27,357 bases of DNA from CAIOTO01 sp040389165 (GTDB lineage Bacteria > Pseudomonadota > Alphaproteobacteria > Paracaedibacterales > CAIOTO01): contig JAZKAK010000039.1 in assembly GCA_040389165.1 (NCBI GenBank), positions 1 through 27,357 on the forward strand, read 5' to 3'. The stretch's first letter is position 1; every line of letters begins with the position of its first letter. A program made the position numbers and the translations under genes. Below, in pieces: positions 7,155 through 15,358 of the stretch. Below the pieces are notes generated by a model, which worked only from the letters and a program-made list of their open reading frames with translations, was not told the origin of the DNA and ran no database searches.

Positions 7155-7901
7155 ATGTCATTAAAACCAACGCCCGAACGAATTGCTCTGCTTAGCCAAG
7201 GTTCCATCGAAACACAACATCTGATGGATGGGCTTGCCGTCGATTTTAATGTGTTACTGCAAGCGGTGTTTCCAAAGCATGTCTTGAAAATTGATAATAC
7301 ACTTGGTATTACACGTCGTATGTTGCATTCAGCCATGGCGATCAATGATCACGTAGGGTTCAGCTGTTTTGAGGCGTTGTGTGCTCACCCAAGCGATACA
7401 GTTCGTGGCATTGCGGGGTATCTGCTAGCATTGCAATCATTGCCGCTGGCTGATCAGCTTGCACGTGTTAAACCTTTGGCGGATGACCCGCATTTTGGCG
7501 TGCGTGAATGGGCATGGATTGCCATTCGTCCTGCTCTCGCTGCATCCTTAGATGAAGGCTTTTCCTTATTACAGCCCTGGGTTCATGAATCATCTGTATA
7601 TGTGCAGCGTTTTGCAGTAGAGATCACACGTCCGCGTGGTGTGTGGTGTGGGCACATCGCGCGACTAAAGGCAGAGCCGCACCTCGGTTTAGCATTGCTT
7701 GATCCACTAAAGAGTGTTCAGGCTAAGTACGTACAAGATTCAGTGGCTAATTGGTTGAATGATGCCAGTAAAAGTAAGCCTGTTTGGGTGCAATCTGTTT
7801 GTGCGCGATGGCTGCAGGCGTCAAATACAGCTGAAACGGCGCGAATTTGTAGGCGCGCGCTTAGAACGCTTACAAAAAAGAATAACGATGCACTCACATA
7901 A
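7155..7901 (+). CDS. DNA alkylation repair protein, AlkC/AlkD-like HEAT-repeat fold
   Basis: The 248-residue protein resembles the DNA alkylation repair family (AlkC-type, COG4335), DNA glycosylases built of HEAT-like helical repeats that remove alkylated bases such as 3-methyladenine. Typical segments are DPHFGVREWAWIAIRP (about 110-125), YVQRFAVEITRPRGVWCGHI (149-168), YVQDSVANWLNDASK (195-209) and VCARWLQ. The tail ARICRRALRTLTK is also characteristic. Its length is normal. It is the only plus-strand gene between 0 and 15 kb, standing between two minus-strand genes for exported proteins, and its stop is 22 bases from the stop of the convergent neighbour. No strong ribosome binding site is visible. 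Substrate range cannot be read from the sequence. Confidence 0.85.
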   Translation: MSLKPTPERIALLSQGSIETQHLMDGLAVDFNVLLQAVFPKHVLKIDNTLGITRRMLHSAMAINDHVGFSCFEALCAHPSDTVRGIAGYLLALQSLPLADQLARVKPLADDPHFGVREWAWIAIRPALAASLDEGFSLLQPWVHESSVYVQRFAVEITRPRGVWCGHIARLKAEPHLGLALLDPLKSVQAKYVQDSVANWLNDASKSKPVWVQSVCARWLQASNTAETARICRRALRTLTKKNNDALT

Positions 7902-7923
7902 ATTGTGTTCTGTATGGATAAGC

Positions 7924-8937
7924 TCAGAAAGGTTCGTTTAATTCTGAAACCAATGCATCAATATACGCTTTGGTAACTTCGTGATTTGGAATTTTCCCTG
8001 CAAAGTGAAAATCGCGTTTCATTTTATGTGTAACTTCGGAAAATCTAAGTCTACACGCGTCAAGTGCTTTTTGCTGAGTATAATTATTTATAAAAAATTG
8101 TTCCATAAGATTAAGAAAAAGAATTGCTGTCTGTGGGTTTTTATTTGTGTAATTCAGTTCTATGAATAAAAAAGATGGATTTATTTCGATTGCCTCTGGG
8201 ATTACAAAAAGACTGGAAACTAGGTTTAAGATGGATTTCGCCTCTTTTTGTGAGAGTCTAAGATATCTTTCTTTGCTTGGATTTCCCTGGTCCAAACGTT
8301 TTGATTGCAGGTAATTAAAAATACGAATCAGATGATTCGTTATGTAATCTCTTTGTTCAGCATCTTTCTTGGATAAGATCGCTTCAATAAGATCAATACT
8401 TGCTTGCTTGCGTGGGAAAAGATGTAAATTCAGGATTCTATTAATATTTCTTTCAAAAGAAATCGGATCTTCGGGTTGTTGAATCGGTAGGGGGGCGGAC
8501 GCGAATGCAGCGATATCCGTTGGTGTCGCGAGCGCGATTGTAGCGGTTTCTGCACGTGCTGTCGGGTCCTCTGCATCCGCTACTGATTTCGCTGTGGTTT
8601 GCCTTCTTGCCAGAGGAGATTTTTCTGTTGGTTTAGAAAATAAATTTGCAGGTGGTTCTGTGGGAACGCTTGCGAGCGGAGGCAGTCTGAGGATTCCAGA
8701 AGTCGGACTGGCTGAGGCCGTGATTGTCGAAAAATCTATTGGATTTTGCCTGCTACGGCGCCTTGGAGTTGGAGCGTGAAAGATGGCGTTATCTAGCTGG
8801 GTTTTTGCGTACGTGCTTGGATCTATACCAGGTAATGAATTTTTCATAACCTCAGCAGTTGCTCCGATAGTTAAATCAGGGAAAGAGATTATTAAAAAAA
8901 ATATTAAGACAAAATGCATCGGAAATACAATCTTCAT
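7924..8937 (-). CDS. Predicted exported protein, paralogue of the next gene upstream
   Basis: This 337-residue protein is of unknown function. It has a strong signal peptide (MKIVFPMHFVLIFFLIISF, likely cleavage after IGA near residue 26), a variable Pro/Ser/Ala-rich middle (about 30-150), and a conserved helical C-terminal half (about 155-337). That half aligns with the protein encoded at 9069-10337: FIELNYTNK here against FIDLNYTNK there, AKSILNLVSSLFVIPE against ARSIIQSMSLLFEIPQ, and MKRDFHFAGKIPNHEVTKAY against LKHMFHFKGKFQNHIVTERY. The two genes are in tandem on the same strand, 131 AT-rich bases apart, and probably arose by duplication. No catalytic motif is visible. Confidence 0.65.
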   Translation of the reverse strand: MKIVFPMHFVLIFFLIISFPDLTIGATAEVMKNSLPGIDPSTYAKTQLDNAIFHAPTPRRRSRQNPIDFSTITASASPTSGILRLPPLASVPTEPPANLFSKPTEKSPLARRQTTAKSVADAEDPTARAETATIALATPTDIAAFASAPLPIQQPEDPISFERNINRILNLHLFPRKQASIDLIEAILSKKDAEQRDYITNHLIRIFNYLQSKRLDQGNPSKERYLRLSQKEAKSILNLVSSLFVIPEAIEINPSFLFIELNYTNKNPQTAILFLNLMEQFFINNYTQQKALDACRLRFSEVTHKMKRDFHFAGKIPNHEVTKAYIDALVSELNEPF

Positions 8938-9068
8938 TAATTACATTAAAAAAATATTTTTATTATCATACCAATTTAATGTCAAGAGAAAAAAGTATTA
9001 AAGAATCATTTTTATGAAAAATATAAACTCATTATTTATATATTTTTTGTTTTTTATTTATCTTGTTA

Positions 9069-10337
9069 TCAATCATCATCTGAAATACCAAATATTTGCA
9101 CTATCATTTCGGGGATCGTGATGTTAAAAAAAGGGCGGCTTAGGCCAGGGAAAATCATCTGTCCTGCTGCCATCAATGTTGAACTTGGTTCGTCTGGTTC
9201 TAATATTGCTGAGATTTGCGAGCTTGTTGAACATGCTGCACTTTCTAATGATGGAAATAGACCCAATAAATGAATTTGTATATAAATGTCTTCGGGCACA
9301 TCGAGTGCCAATAAAAGCATATTAACATATCTTTCTGTGACGATATGATTTTGAAATTTTCCTTTGAAGTGAAACATGTGTTTTAGCATTTCAGTGATCG
9401 TCACAAGTTTATGTCGCATTCGATGGCAATTAATGCGTCTCTCATGTTGGAGTGTGCAAAAAGTATGGATGATAGCAAGAAAGAAAACAGATATTCTGAT
9501 ATCTTTATTTGTGTAGTTTAAGTCAATAAAACGCTGCGCAGGATTGATGCCATTTATCTGTGGTATTTCGAATAATAGGGACATCGATTGAATAATGGAT
9601 CGTGCATTTTCTGCGTTGATTGTTAGAAACCTTTTGCCAGAAGTGCAATTCTCGAGTCGTTTTTCCTCTAGATAGCTGAAAATTTTTTTTAAGTGATAGA
9701 GCATATCCGTTCGCTGCAGCATTTTTTCGTGCTGCAACGCATGCATAATGATACAGAACTTTACAGAATCATCTCTGAAGAGGCGTAAATGACGTAAGCC
9801 ATATAGATCTCTTTCTAATGAAAGTAGTTCTGGTGATGCTAGCTCTGAATTACATAGAAATATTAACGTCAATCTACTCGTTATATCGTTACGATAGTCG
9901 TGATTATTAACGCCAAAACCTGTTGGTGGAGAAAAGAAGGTAGCGCATATTCTATCGATACACTGTTTACTTTCGTGGGTGAGCTGAATCACGTTTGGCA
10001 ATTCTTGTGATGAAGCGGCATCGTCAAAGAATTCTTCATCATCGATGAGTTCTGAGAATTCAGAAGAAGATGTGGATCGAGATAATGAAAAGAACAGAGG
10101 AGAAGATGCTGCGCTGGATTGTGTGGAACTATCGCTTATTTCAAACTCAGGTCTTTCAAACTCAGAGATTAGTAGGTCATCTTGCTCACGTATATGCTTA
10201 CTTGATGCGGAAGGGGTGGTTATTACCGCTTTTTCTGGTTCTTCAGCGATATTGAAGAATGCTTGTAGATCAAGACATGACCGATGCGAAGCGTAACTTG
10301 TTGTGATGCACATTAAAAATAACAAAATTATTTGCAT
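9069..10337 (-). CDS. Predicted exported protein, paralogue of the next gene downstream
   Basis: I take the ATG at 10335-10337 as start (422 residues). A TTG two codons upstream is open but less likely. The signal peptide is MQIILLFLMCITTSYA. Residues about 30-120 are acidic, Ser-rich and low in complexity (for example DDEEFFDDAASSQE). The C-terminal helical domain, about residues 160-350, matches the same region of the protein encoded at 7924-8937, including FIDLNYTNK and FHFKGKFQNHIVTERY. It has an additional tail of about 70 residues. The different N-terminal linkers with a conserved C-terminal domain suggest that the helical domain is the functional part. No function can be assigned; an exported effector is possible. 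Confidence 0.65.
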   Translation of the reverse strand: MQIILLFLMCITTSYASHRSCLDLQAFFNIAEEPEKAVITTPSASSKHIREQDDLLISEFERPEFEISDSSTQSSAASSPLFFSLSRSTSSSEFSELIDDEEFFDDAASSQELPNVIQLTHESKQCIDRICATFFSPPTGFGVNNHDYRNDITSRLTLIFLCNSELASPELLSLERDLYGLRHLRLFRDDSVKFCIIMHALQHEKMLQRTDMLYHLKKIFSYLEEKRLENCTSGKRFLTINAENARSIIQSMSLLFEIPQINGINPAQRFIDLNYTNKDIRISVFFLAIIHTFCTLQHERRINCHRMRHKLVTITEMLKHMFHFKGKFQNHIVTERYVNMLLLALDVPEDIYIQIHLLGLFPSLESAACSTSSQISAILEPDEPSSTLMAAGQMIFPGLSRPFFNITIPEMIVQIFGISDDD

Positions 10338-10376
10338 AAACAAAACAATTTAACATAAATTATCTTATAAATAGTA

Positions 10377-11033
10377 TCATTCTTCTTGAGGGGAGGTGTC
10401 AATGCTGCATTTTGCAAAAAGCTTGTAAAGATCGGTTGGTGTAGTTGATATAAGTGAACGTTTGGCAGCCTTCTCCCTTCTCAGCTTCTCCTTTTTGGTT
10501 TTTGCTTGATTCGATTTTTTGCAACCAGCAGCTGCTTTTCGTGACTTCATTAGCTCTATAAAGTCTCTAGGCGGCTTTCTGTCTCTGAATAAACGGTTCG
10601 AGCTGACGTCAGTAGTTTGTTGGTTTTGATGCTCTGTGATGAGCTTATTCGTCTGGGCGGAGCTTGTGGGAATTAACGCCAAACCCGTATGTGACTCACC
10701 GAGGGGGTAAGCTGAATTTTTGTTCAAAGATCTATATATTAGCCATTCCGTGGGCGATAGAAACCGAGATATGTCAAGGCTGTAACTTAGATTGCGATCC
10801 GTTGCTATAAGGGATAGCTCATTATTTATAGGGAATGACTCATGTTTTTCCTGTTCATGTCTTTTGACACTATTCGAAAAAATTTCTTCTATGGGTTCTT
10901 CTGTAGCTATGGTCGTTATCTGAGCTATAAAAGCTTTTTGTGTTGCTATGTCATCATAAGGGATAGTTGCTGCATTCGTTTGATCGCACGTCAACACTGC
11001 GCAAATAATGGCTGTGGTAATTTTTAGTTTCAT
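10377..11033 (-). CDS. Predicted exported basic protein of unknown function
   Basis: The reading frame is open to 11093, but the ATG at 11031-11033 is the better start. It opens a clean signal peptide (MKLKITTAIICAVLTCDQTNA, then ATIP), and the longer version would overlap the clpX terminator. This gives 218 residues. The mature protein is hydrophilic, with a strongly basic Lys/Arg-rich stretch near the C-terminus (from SRKAAAGCKKS to REKAAKRS) followed by a short tail with one Cys. No known domain is recognised. A run of eight Gs lies at 11063-11070 upstream. It follows clpX on the same strand but is separated from it by a terminator, so it is probably transcribed independently. Confidence 0.55.
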   Translation of the reverse strand: MKLKITTAIICAVLTCDQTNAATIPYDDIATQKAFIAQITTIATEEPIEEIFSNSVKRHEQEKHESFPINNELSLIATDRNLSYSLDISRFLSPTEWLIYRSLNKNSAYPLGESHTGLALIPTSSAQTNKLITEHQNQQTTDVSSNRLFRDRKPPRDFIELMKSRKAAAGCKKSNQAKTKKEKLRREKAAKRSLISTTPTDLYKLFAKCSIDTSPQEE

Positions 11034-11080
11034 AAAACACTTTGATTGATGATGTTCATAGAGGGGGGGGAGGATTACGT

Positions 11081-11105
11081 AAAAAGGCGACATGTGAATG
11101 CCGCC
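11081..11105 (-). terminator. Intrinsic terminator behind clpX
   Basis: On the minus strand the stem GGCGGCAT / ATGTCGCC (with one G-T pair) closes a TCAC tetraloop and is followed by TTTTT. It starts 19 bases past the clpX stop codon, which is the expected place for the end of the tig-clpP-clpX transcription unit. Confidence 0.75.
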
Positions 11106-11123
11106 CTTTAGTGTGGCTTTATA

Positions 11124-12398
11124 TCAACCAGCCACTAAGGCTGTTTCTTTTTTAGTCTCAGGCTTGCTTTTTACAAATATAGGCAAGGCATGGTTTTCAA
11201 CGACATCTTTACCAATAATTACTTCTTCAATATTTTTCATTGATGGTAATTCGTACATTGTATCGAGTAAGATGTTTTCCATAATCGATCGTAGTCCACG
11301 CGCGCCTGTTTTGCGTCCAATAGCCTTTTCTGCGATGGATTCGAGTGCTTCGTCTGTGAAGCTTAGCGTGATATCTTCCATTTCAAAGAGACGCTTGAAT
11401 TGCTTAACAAGTGCATTCTTTGGTTTTGTTAGAATATCAACGAGCGCTTCTTCCGAAAGGTCTGTGAGCGTTGCAATAACAGGTAAACGACCGATAAATT
11501 CAGGAATCAAACCAAAACGAAGTAAATCTTCTGGTTCTACGTCTTTTAATAAATCGCCTGTTTTCCGTTCGTCAGTGGTTCGCACATCCGCACCAAAACC
11601 AATAGAGCTACCTTTTCCACGTGCAGAAATGATCTTTTCAAGCCCGGCAAATGCACCGCCACAGATAAACATGATATTGGTTGTGTCTACTTGTAAGAAT
11701 TCTTGCTGAGGATGCTTACGGCCGCCTTGTGGGGGTACTGATGCAACCGTGCCTTCCATAATTTTGAGAAGCGCTTGCTGCACACCTTCACCAGAGACAT
11801 CACGTGTAATCGATGGATTATCTGATTTACGTGAAATTTTATCAACTTCATCGATGTAGACAATTCCACGTTGTGCTTTTTCGACGTTATAATCAGCAGC
11901 TTGTAAAAGTTTCAAGATAATGTTCTCAACGTCTTCACCAACATAACCGGCTTCGGTCAATGTTGTTGCATCTGCCATTGTAAACGGAACATCAATGATA
12001 CGTGCCAGTGTTTGCGCAAGTAATGTTTTTCCACTACCGGTTGGCCCAATAAGCAAGATATTTGATTTCGAAATTTCAATATCGCTACCGCTGCCTGCGT
12101 GGTTAAGACGTTTGTAATGATTGTGTACGGCTACAGACAGAATGCGCTTCGCACGTTCTTGCTCAATAACGTAATCATTAAGCACATTGCAAATTTCTTG
12201 TGGAGTTGGAATCCCCTCATGTTGCGTGAAACGTGCCGATTGGTTTTCTTCACGAATAATGTCGGTACATAATTCTACGCACTCATCACAGATAAACACA
12301 GTTGGTCCCGCAATTAGTTTGCGGACTTCATGCTGGCTTTTACCGCAGAATGAGCAGTAGAGTGTGTTTTTTGAATCGCCACCTGTGGTTTTTGACAT
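11124..12398 (-). CDS. clpX: ATP-dependent Clp protease ATP-binding subunit ClpX
   Basis: The 424-residue protein is a complete ClpX, the hexameric AAA+ unfoldase that feeds substrates to ClpP in the cytoplasm. It has the N-terminal C4 zinc-binding domain (Cys15, Cys18, Cys37, Cys40), Walker A GPTGSGKT (117-124), the pore loop GYVG (150-153), Walker B YIDEVDK (180-186), and a second-region IGFGAD motif typical of the ClpP-contact loop. The RPEFIGRLPV-like sequence IPEFIGRLPV and GARGLRSIME mark sensor and C-domain parts. It lies 111 bases downstream of clpP and ends in a good terminator, matching the common tig-clpP-clpX arrangement. Confidence 0.98.
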   Translation of the reverse strand: MSKTTGGDSKNTLYCSFCGKSQHEVRKLIAGPTVFICDECVELCTDIIREENQSARFTQHEGIPTPQEICNVLNDYVIEQERAKRILSVAVHNHYKRLNHAGSGSDIEISKSNILLIGPTGSGKTLLAQTLARIIDVPFTMADATTLTEAGYVGEDVENIILKLLQAADYNVEKAQRGIVYIDEVDKISRKSDNPSITRDVSGEGVQQALLKIMEGTVASVPPQGGRKHPQQEFLQVDTTNIMFICGGAFAGLEKIISARGKGSSIGFGADVRTTDERKTGDLLKDVEPEDLLRFGLIPEFIGRLPVIATLTDLSEEALVDILTKPKNALVKQFKRLFEMEDITLSFTDEALESIAEKAIGRKTGARGLRSIMENILLDTMYELPSMKNIEEVIIGKDVVENHALPIFVKSKPETKKETALVAG

Positions 12399-12509
12399 AA
12401 CAGTTTACTTTCTTGTTGATGCGCTTAAGGCGCTTCCCCTTCTTATTACCAGTATGAGCCAGTAATTATCAACAAATGATTAACAAAAAGGGGAGAGTTT
12501 TAAAAGGTC

Positions 12510-13154
12510 TTAATCTTTTTGTGTTTTTTCACCCTTTGATAGTTCAGGCCTTGTGGTTATAACTTGATCAATGAGGCCAAAGGCAAGGGCTTCGTCAGCT
12601 GACATAAAGCTGTCACGCTCCATTGTTTCTTCAATCTTCTGTAGGGTTTGTCCTGTTGCTTCAACGTACATATCATTTAAGCGAGCGCGTAATTTTAAAA
12701 TTTCGCGTGCTTGAATTTCAATGTCTGTTGCTTGACCCTGTGCGCCACCGGATGGTTGGTGCAGCATGACACGTGAATTTGTCAATGCTTTGCGTTTGCC
12801 TTTTGTTCCTGCTGTTAGTAACAGCGATCCCATTGAGCAAGCTTGCCCTAAACAAACAGTGGATACATCGCAACGTATATAACGCATTGTGTCATAGATG
12901 GATAGCCCTGAGGAAACAACGCCTCCAGGAGAGTTGATGTACATTGTTATTTCTTTTTCAGGATTTTCAGATTCCAGGAACAATAGCTGCGCACATATCA
13001 ATGCAGCCATTTCATCATAAACCTGACCTGTTATGAAAATAATACGTTCTTTTAAAAGACGGGAGTAAATATCGTAGGCACGCTCGCCCCGGCCGGATTG
13101 TTCAACAACCATTGGGACGAGTGTAGACATAGGTGCATTCATATGGAGTCTCAA
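12510..13154 (-). CDS. clpP: ATP-dependent Clp protease proteolytic subunit ClpP
   Basis: The 214-residue protein is the serine peptidase that forms the barrel-shaped ClpP chamber with ClpX. The catalytic triad is visible: Ser107 in GQACSMGS, His132 in MLHQPSGG, and Asp181 in ERDSFMSA. The INSPGG motif (74-79) that forms the oxyanion region is intact. The start may be the ATG used here or the in-frame Met at residue 5 or 9; the family propeptide is variable and does not decide this. The gene stands between tig and clpX on the same strand, so coexpression is likely. Confidence 0.98.
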   Translation of the reverse strand: MRLHMNAPMSTLVPMVVEQSGRGERAYDIYSRLLKERIIFITGQVYDEMAALICAQLLFLESENPEKEITMYINSPGGVVSSGLSIYDTMRYIRCDVSTVCLGQACSMGSLLLTAGTKGKRKALTNSRVMLHQPSGGAQGQATDIEIQAREILKLRARLNDMYVEATGQTLQKIEETMERDSFMSADEALAFGLIDQVITTRPELSKGEKTQKD

Positions 13155-13236
13155 CTAAATTATAGGATCAAACTTACTCTATTCTGCCTGAGTTTTCGTT
13201 TGATCGGAAGCATTCTCTTTAGTTTTGACGTATTTT

Positions 13237-14727
13237 TTAGGCTTTTTTAGTCTTTTTTGGCTTTACGGTATCAGCGGATGCCTCTGCGTTTTCTGCCGTA
13301 GCTGTATCTTGTTCAGTCTTAGCTTTCTTTTCAGCCTTTTCTTTTGGCTTTTTTGTGGACTTGTTTTCTTCGTCCTCTTCATAACCAGGAAGAATGCCAA
13401 CAAAACGTTTGTTTAGCTCCTCTTTGCTAAGAACAGTTTCTTTGCTCTCAATTTTATTAAGAATAGAGATAACAACCATGTCTTCTAGTGCAGGTGCTGT
13501 AAGCATGTCAATTGATTGCGGTGTATTTCGGTAATAATCAAGGACTTGTCGTTCTTGCCCTGGGTATTTACGTGCTTCTTGAATGATTAAATCTTGAATC
13601 ATTTTATCTGTGAGACGAATGCCTTCTTTTTGTGAAATTTCAGCAATCAGCAACCCTAAACGTACGCGACGTTCGGCAATTGTCATATATTCTTTTGTTA
13701 GTTCTTCATCTGATTTGTCATCTTCGGCATCTAATAAGCCTTGATTGCGCGCATCGTCCATTTCAGTTTTGAGACGTGTCCAAATCGCAGCGAACTCTGA
13801 CTTGATCATTGATTCAGGTAAGTCGAATGTATAAAGATCAGCTAGAATATCAAGCAAGATACGTTTGTGGTAAAGATGAATTTTATGTTGTTGTTCGTTC
13901 TCTAGGTTTATACGTACCTGCTCTTTGAGCGCATCCATTGAATCAAAGCCACATGCTTTTACATACTCAGGACCGACAGGAAGCGTTTTTAAGACATCAT
14001 GCGAAATAACAGTCACAGTGAATTTAGCCGTTTTCCCTGCAAGTGATTTATGTTGATATTTGGAATCAAACGTATGCTCAATTGTAAAGGTTTCGCCTAT
14101 TTTCTTAGTCAACAATGCTTCTTCAATAAAATCAAAAAGAAAATTATTTGTTCCGACACGTATGTTTACATCGTTAACGGTGAATGCTTTTATTTGATTC
14201 TTACCAACATGTGTCTCAAGGCTGATAATAATTCGGTCATCTTTTGCTGGAACAGCATTCTTTTCTGCAGGGCAGAAGAACATCTTGGCATCAGCATGCT
14301 CTTTGATAACGTGATCAACTTCTTTGTCATCAATAACAGAGCTAATTTTTTCAAATTTTATTTTTGTGTAATCAGGTACCGCTATTTCAGGAAGCGTTTC
14401 TACATGAAGGTGAAACGAGAAATCTTTACCGTGCTCATATGGATCAAGCTCGTATGTAGGCTGAACCGCTGGCCTAATTTTGTGCTCTTTTAAAAGCGTG
14501 CGGCTTGATTCTTGAATAAAATCATTCAATGTTTCTTGAATGATGGAGCCTTCGTACCGTTGACGAACAACGTTCATTGGGACTTTTCCGGGACGGAAAC
14601 CAGGCATAGATACTTTTTTTGACTTTGATGCCAACGAATCCGTAATGCGATGACTTATTTTATCACTTGCAATGGTTACGTGAAATGCTTGCTTTAATTT
14701 CTCAGAGGCGGTCTTCTTAACGTTCAT
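13237..14727 (-). CDS. tig: Trigger factor
   Basis: The 496-residue protein is a ribosome-bound chaperone and peptidyl-prolyl isomerase acting on nascent chains. The N-terminal domain carries the ribosome-binding signature GFRPGKVP (43-50). A FKBP-like PPIase domain occupies about 150-250, and the substrate-binding C-terminal domain follows with LLIAEISQKEGIRLTD. A long Lys/Ala/Glu-rich tail (about 455-496, ending VKPKKTKKA) is typical of alphaproteobacterial trigger factors. Three A-runs sit at the 3' end, and a one-base shift there would extend the tail by about 20 similar residues to a stop at 13179 (see findings). It is the first protein gene after tRNA-Leu. Confidence 0.96.
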   Translation of the reverse strand: MNVKKTASEKLKQAFHVTIASDKISHRITDSLASKSKKVSMPGFRPGKVPMNVVRQRYEGSIIQETLNDFIQESSRTLLKEHKIRPAVQPTYELDPYEHGKDFSFHLHVETLPEIAVPDYTKIKFEKISSVIDDKEVDHVIKEHADAKMFFCPAEKNAVPAKDDRIIISLETHVGKNQIKAFTVNDVNIRVGTNNFLFDFIEEALLTKKIGETFTIEHTFDSKYQHKSLAGKTAKFTVTVISHDVLKTLPVGPEYVKACGFDSMDALKEQVRINLENEQQHKIHLYHKRILLDILADLYTFDLPESMIKSEFAAIWTRLKTEMDDARNQGLLDAEDDKSDEELTKEYMTIAERRVRLGLLIAEISQKEGIRLTDKMIQDLIIQEARKYPGQERQVLDYYRNTPQSIDMLTAPALEDMVVISILNKIESKETVLSKEELNKRFVGILPGYEEDEENKSTKKPKEKAEKKAKTEQDTATAENAEASADTVKPKKTKKA

Positions 14728-14752
14728 AAGTACTCTAACCCTATTAAATTTT

Positions 14753-14837
14753 TGGTGCGGACGAAGGGACTTGAACCCCCATAACTCTCGTTACCAGAAC
14801 CTAAATCTGGCGTGTCTACCAGTTTCACCACGTCCGC
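14753..14837 (-). tRNA. tRNA-Leu (anticodon TAG)
   Basis: The minus strand folds as a long-variable-arm tRNA. The acceptor stem is GCGGACG / CGTCCGC, the D arm contains GGTAGACACG, and the anticodon stem-loop CCAGA-TTTAGGT-TCTGG places TAG as anticodon. The T arm has GGTTCAAGTCC. Discriminator A and an encoded CCA end are present (14753-14756). It decodes CUA-type leucine codons. It lies 25 bases upstream of tig. Confidence 0.95.
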
Positions 14838-14844
14838 GTTAGAA

Positions 14845-14850
14845 AGTATA
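14845..14850 (-). promoter_or_regulatory. Possible -10 element of the tRNA-Leu promoter
   Basis: TATACT on the minus strand ends 7 bases before the first base of tRNA-Leu, the spacing expected of a sigma-70-type -10. I see no convincing -35. Confidence 0.4.
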
Positions 14851-14930
14851 TTATTAATAGCATATCTCCCATTATGCAAGCAATAAAAACTCACGAACCA
14901 AAAGAAAATTTAGTGAAATAAGAAAAACTG

Positions 14931-14958
14931 TTGACATAAAAACCTAATATGACATAGC
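14931..14958 (+). promoter_or_regulatory. Possible promoter of the 53-residue exported peptide gene
   Basis: A perfect TTGACA (14931-14936) is followed after 16 bases by CATAGC, a weak -10. It lies about 70 bases upstream of the ribosome binding site at 15013-15018. Only the -35 is convincing. Confidence 0.4.
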
Positions 14959-15028
14959 CTTAGCTTATGCTTGGGCAAATAATTTTACCAAGTATTTTTT
15001 TAACCTTATTTTTTGGAGTTATCTAAAA

Positions 15029-15190
15029 ATGACTAAAGTTCTTTTTACACTTTTCGTTACATCATTTATCGCAACAGTATCATTTGCATCAGAAAAAGCT
15101 GCTGAAGCTGCAACTACTACAGTTGCTGTTGAATCAACAGAGACTGCAAAACCTGTAGCTGCTGAACCAACAACTACAAAAGCTGCGTAA
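15029..15190 (+). CDS. Small exported Ala/Thr-rich peptide, 53 residues
   Basis: This short gene is well marked: a TTGGAG ribosome binding site (15013-15018) 10 bases before the ATG, a clear signal peptide (MTKVLFTLFVTSFIATVSFA, then SEKAAE), and a strong intrinsic terminator at 15239-15260. The mature part is only about 33 residues, rich in Ala, Thr and Glu with Lys, and has no cysteines or recognisable motif. It stands alone on the plus strand in the gap between tRNA-Leu and aroK, with a TTGACA box upstream. I do not recognise it. Low-complexity exported peptides of this kind could act in the periplasm or outside the cell. Confidence 0.7.
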   Translation: MTKVLFTLFVTSFIATVSFASEKAAEAATTTVAVESTETAKPVAAEPTTTKAA

Positions 15191-15238
15191 TAACTGTACG
15201 CACTTAGTTTTTTGAGTTTTTTTTAAAAAGCTTATAAG

Positions 15239-15260
15239 GCCCCTCTTTAGGGGCTTTTTT
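15239..15260 (+). terminator. Intrinsic terminator of the small exported peptide gene
   Basis: Stem GCCCCT / AGGGGC with loop CTTT, followed by six Ts. It lies 49 bases past the stop codon at 15190. Confidence 0.9.
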
Positions 15261-15285
15261 AATGCGATCTGGTCGGCGTGGGCAT

Positions 15286-15307
15286 AAAAAAACCCGAGCA
15301 GAGCTCG
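15286..15307 (-). terminator. Intrinsic terminator of aroK
   Basis: On the minus strand CGAGC-TCT-GCTCG forms a five-pair stem followed by GG and then seven Ts. It is 52 bases past the aroK stop codon. Confidence 0.7.
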
Positions 15308-15358
15308 AGCTATAACTATTTTCCATTAACGATACGCGCACAGATTAGGCGAAATTCG

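Noticed and set aside
11034..11093. 20-residue extension of the exported protein gene
   Set aside because: It would place the signal peptide inside the protein and overlap the clpX terminator stem at 11086-11105.
12420..12433. GCGC hairpin between clpP and clpX as a terminator
   Set aside because: The stem has only four pairs and no T-run follows, and the two genes are usually cotranscribed.
14050..14493. 147-residue plus-strand open frame
   Set aside because: It is antisense to tig and rich in Cys and Phe as expected from a reversed Lys/Glu-rich coding sequence.
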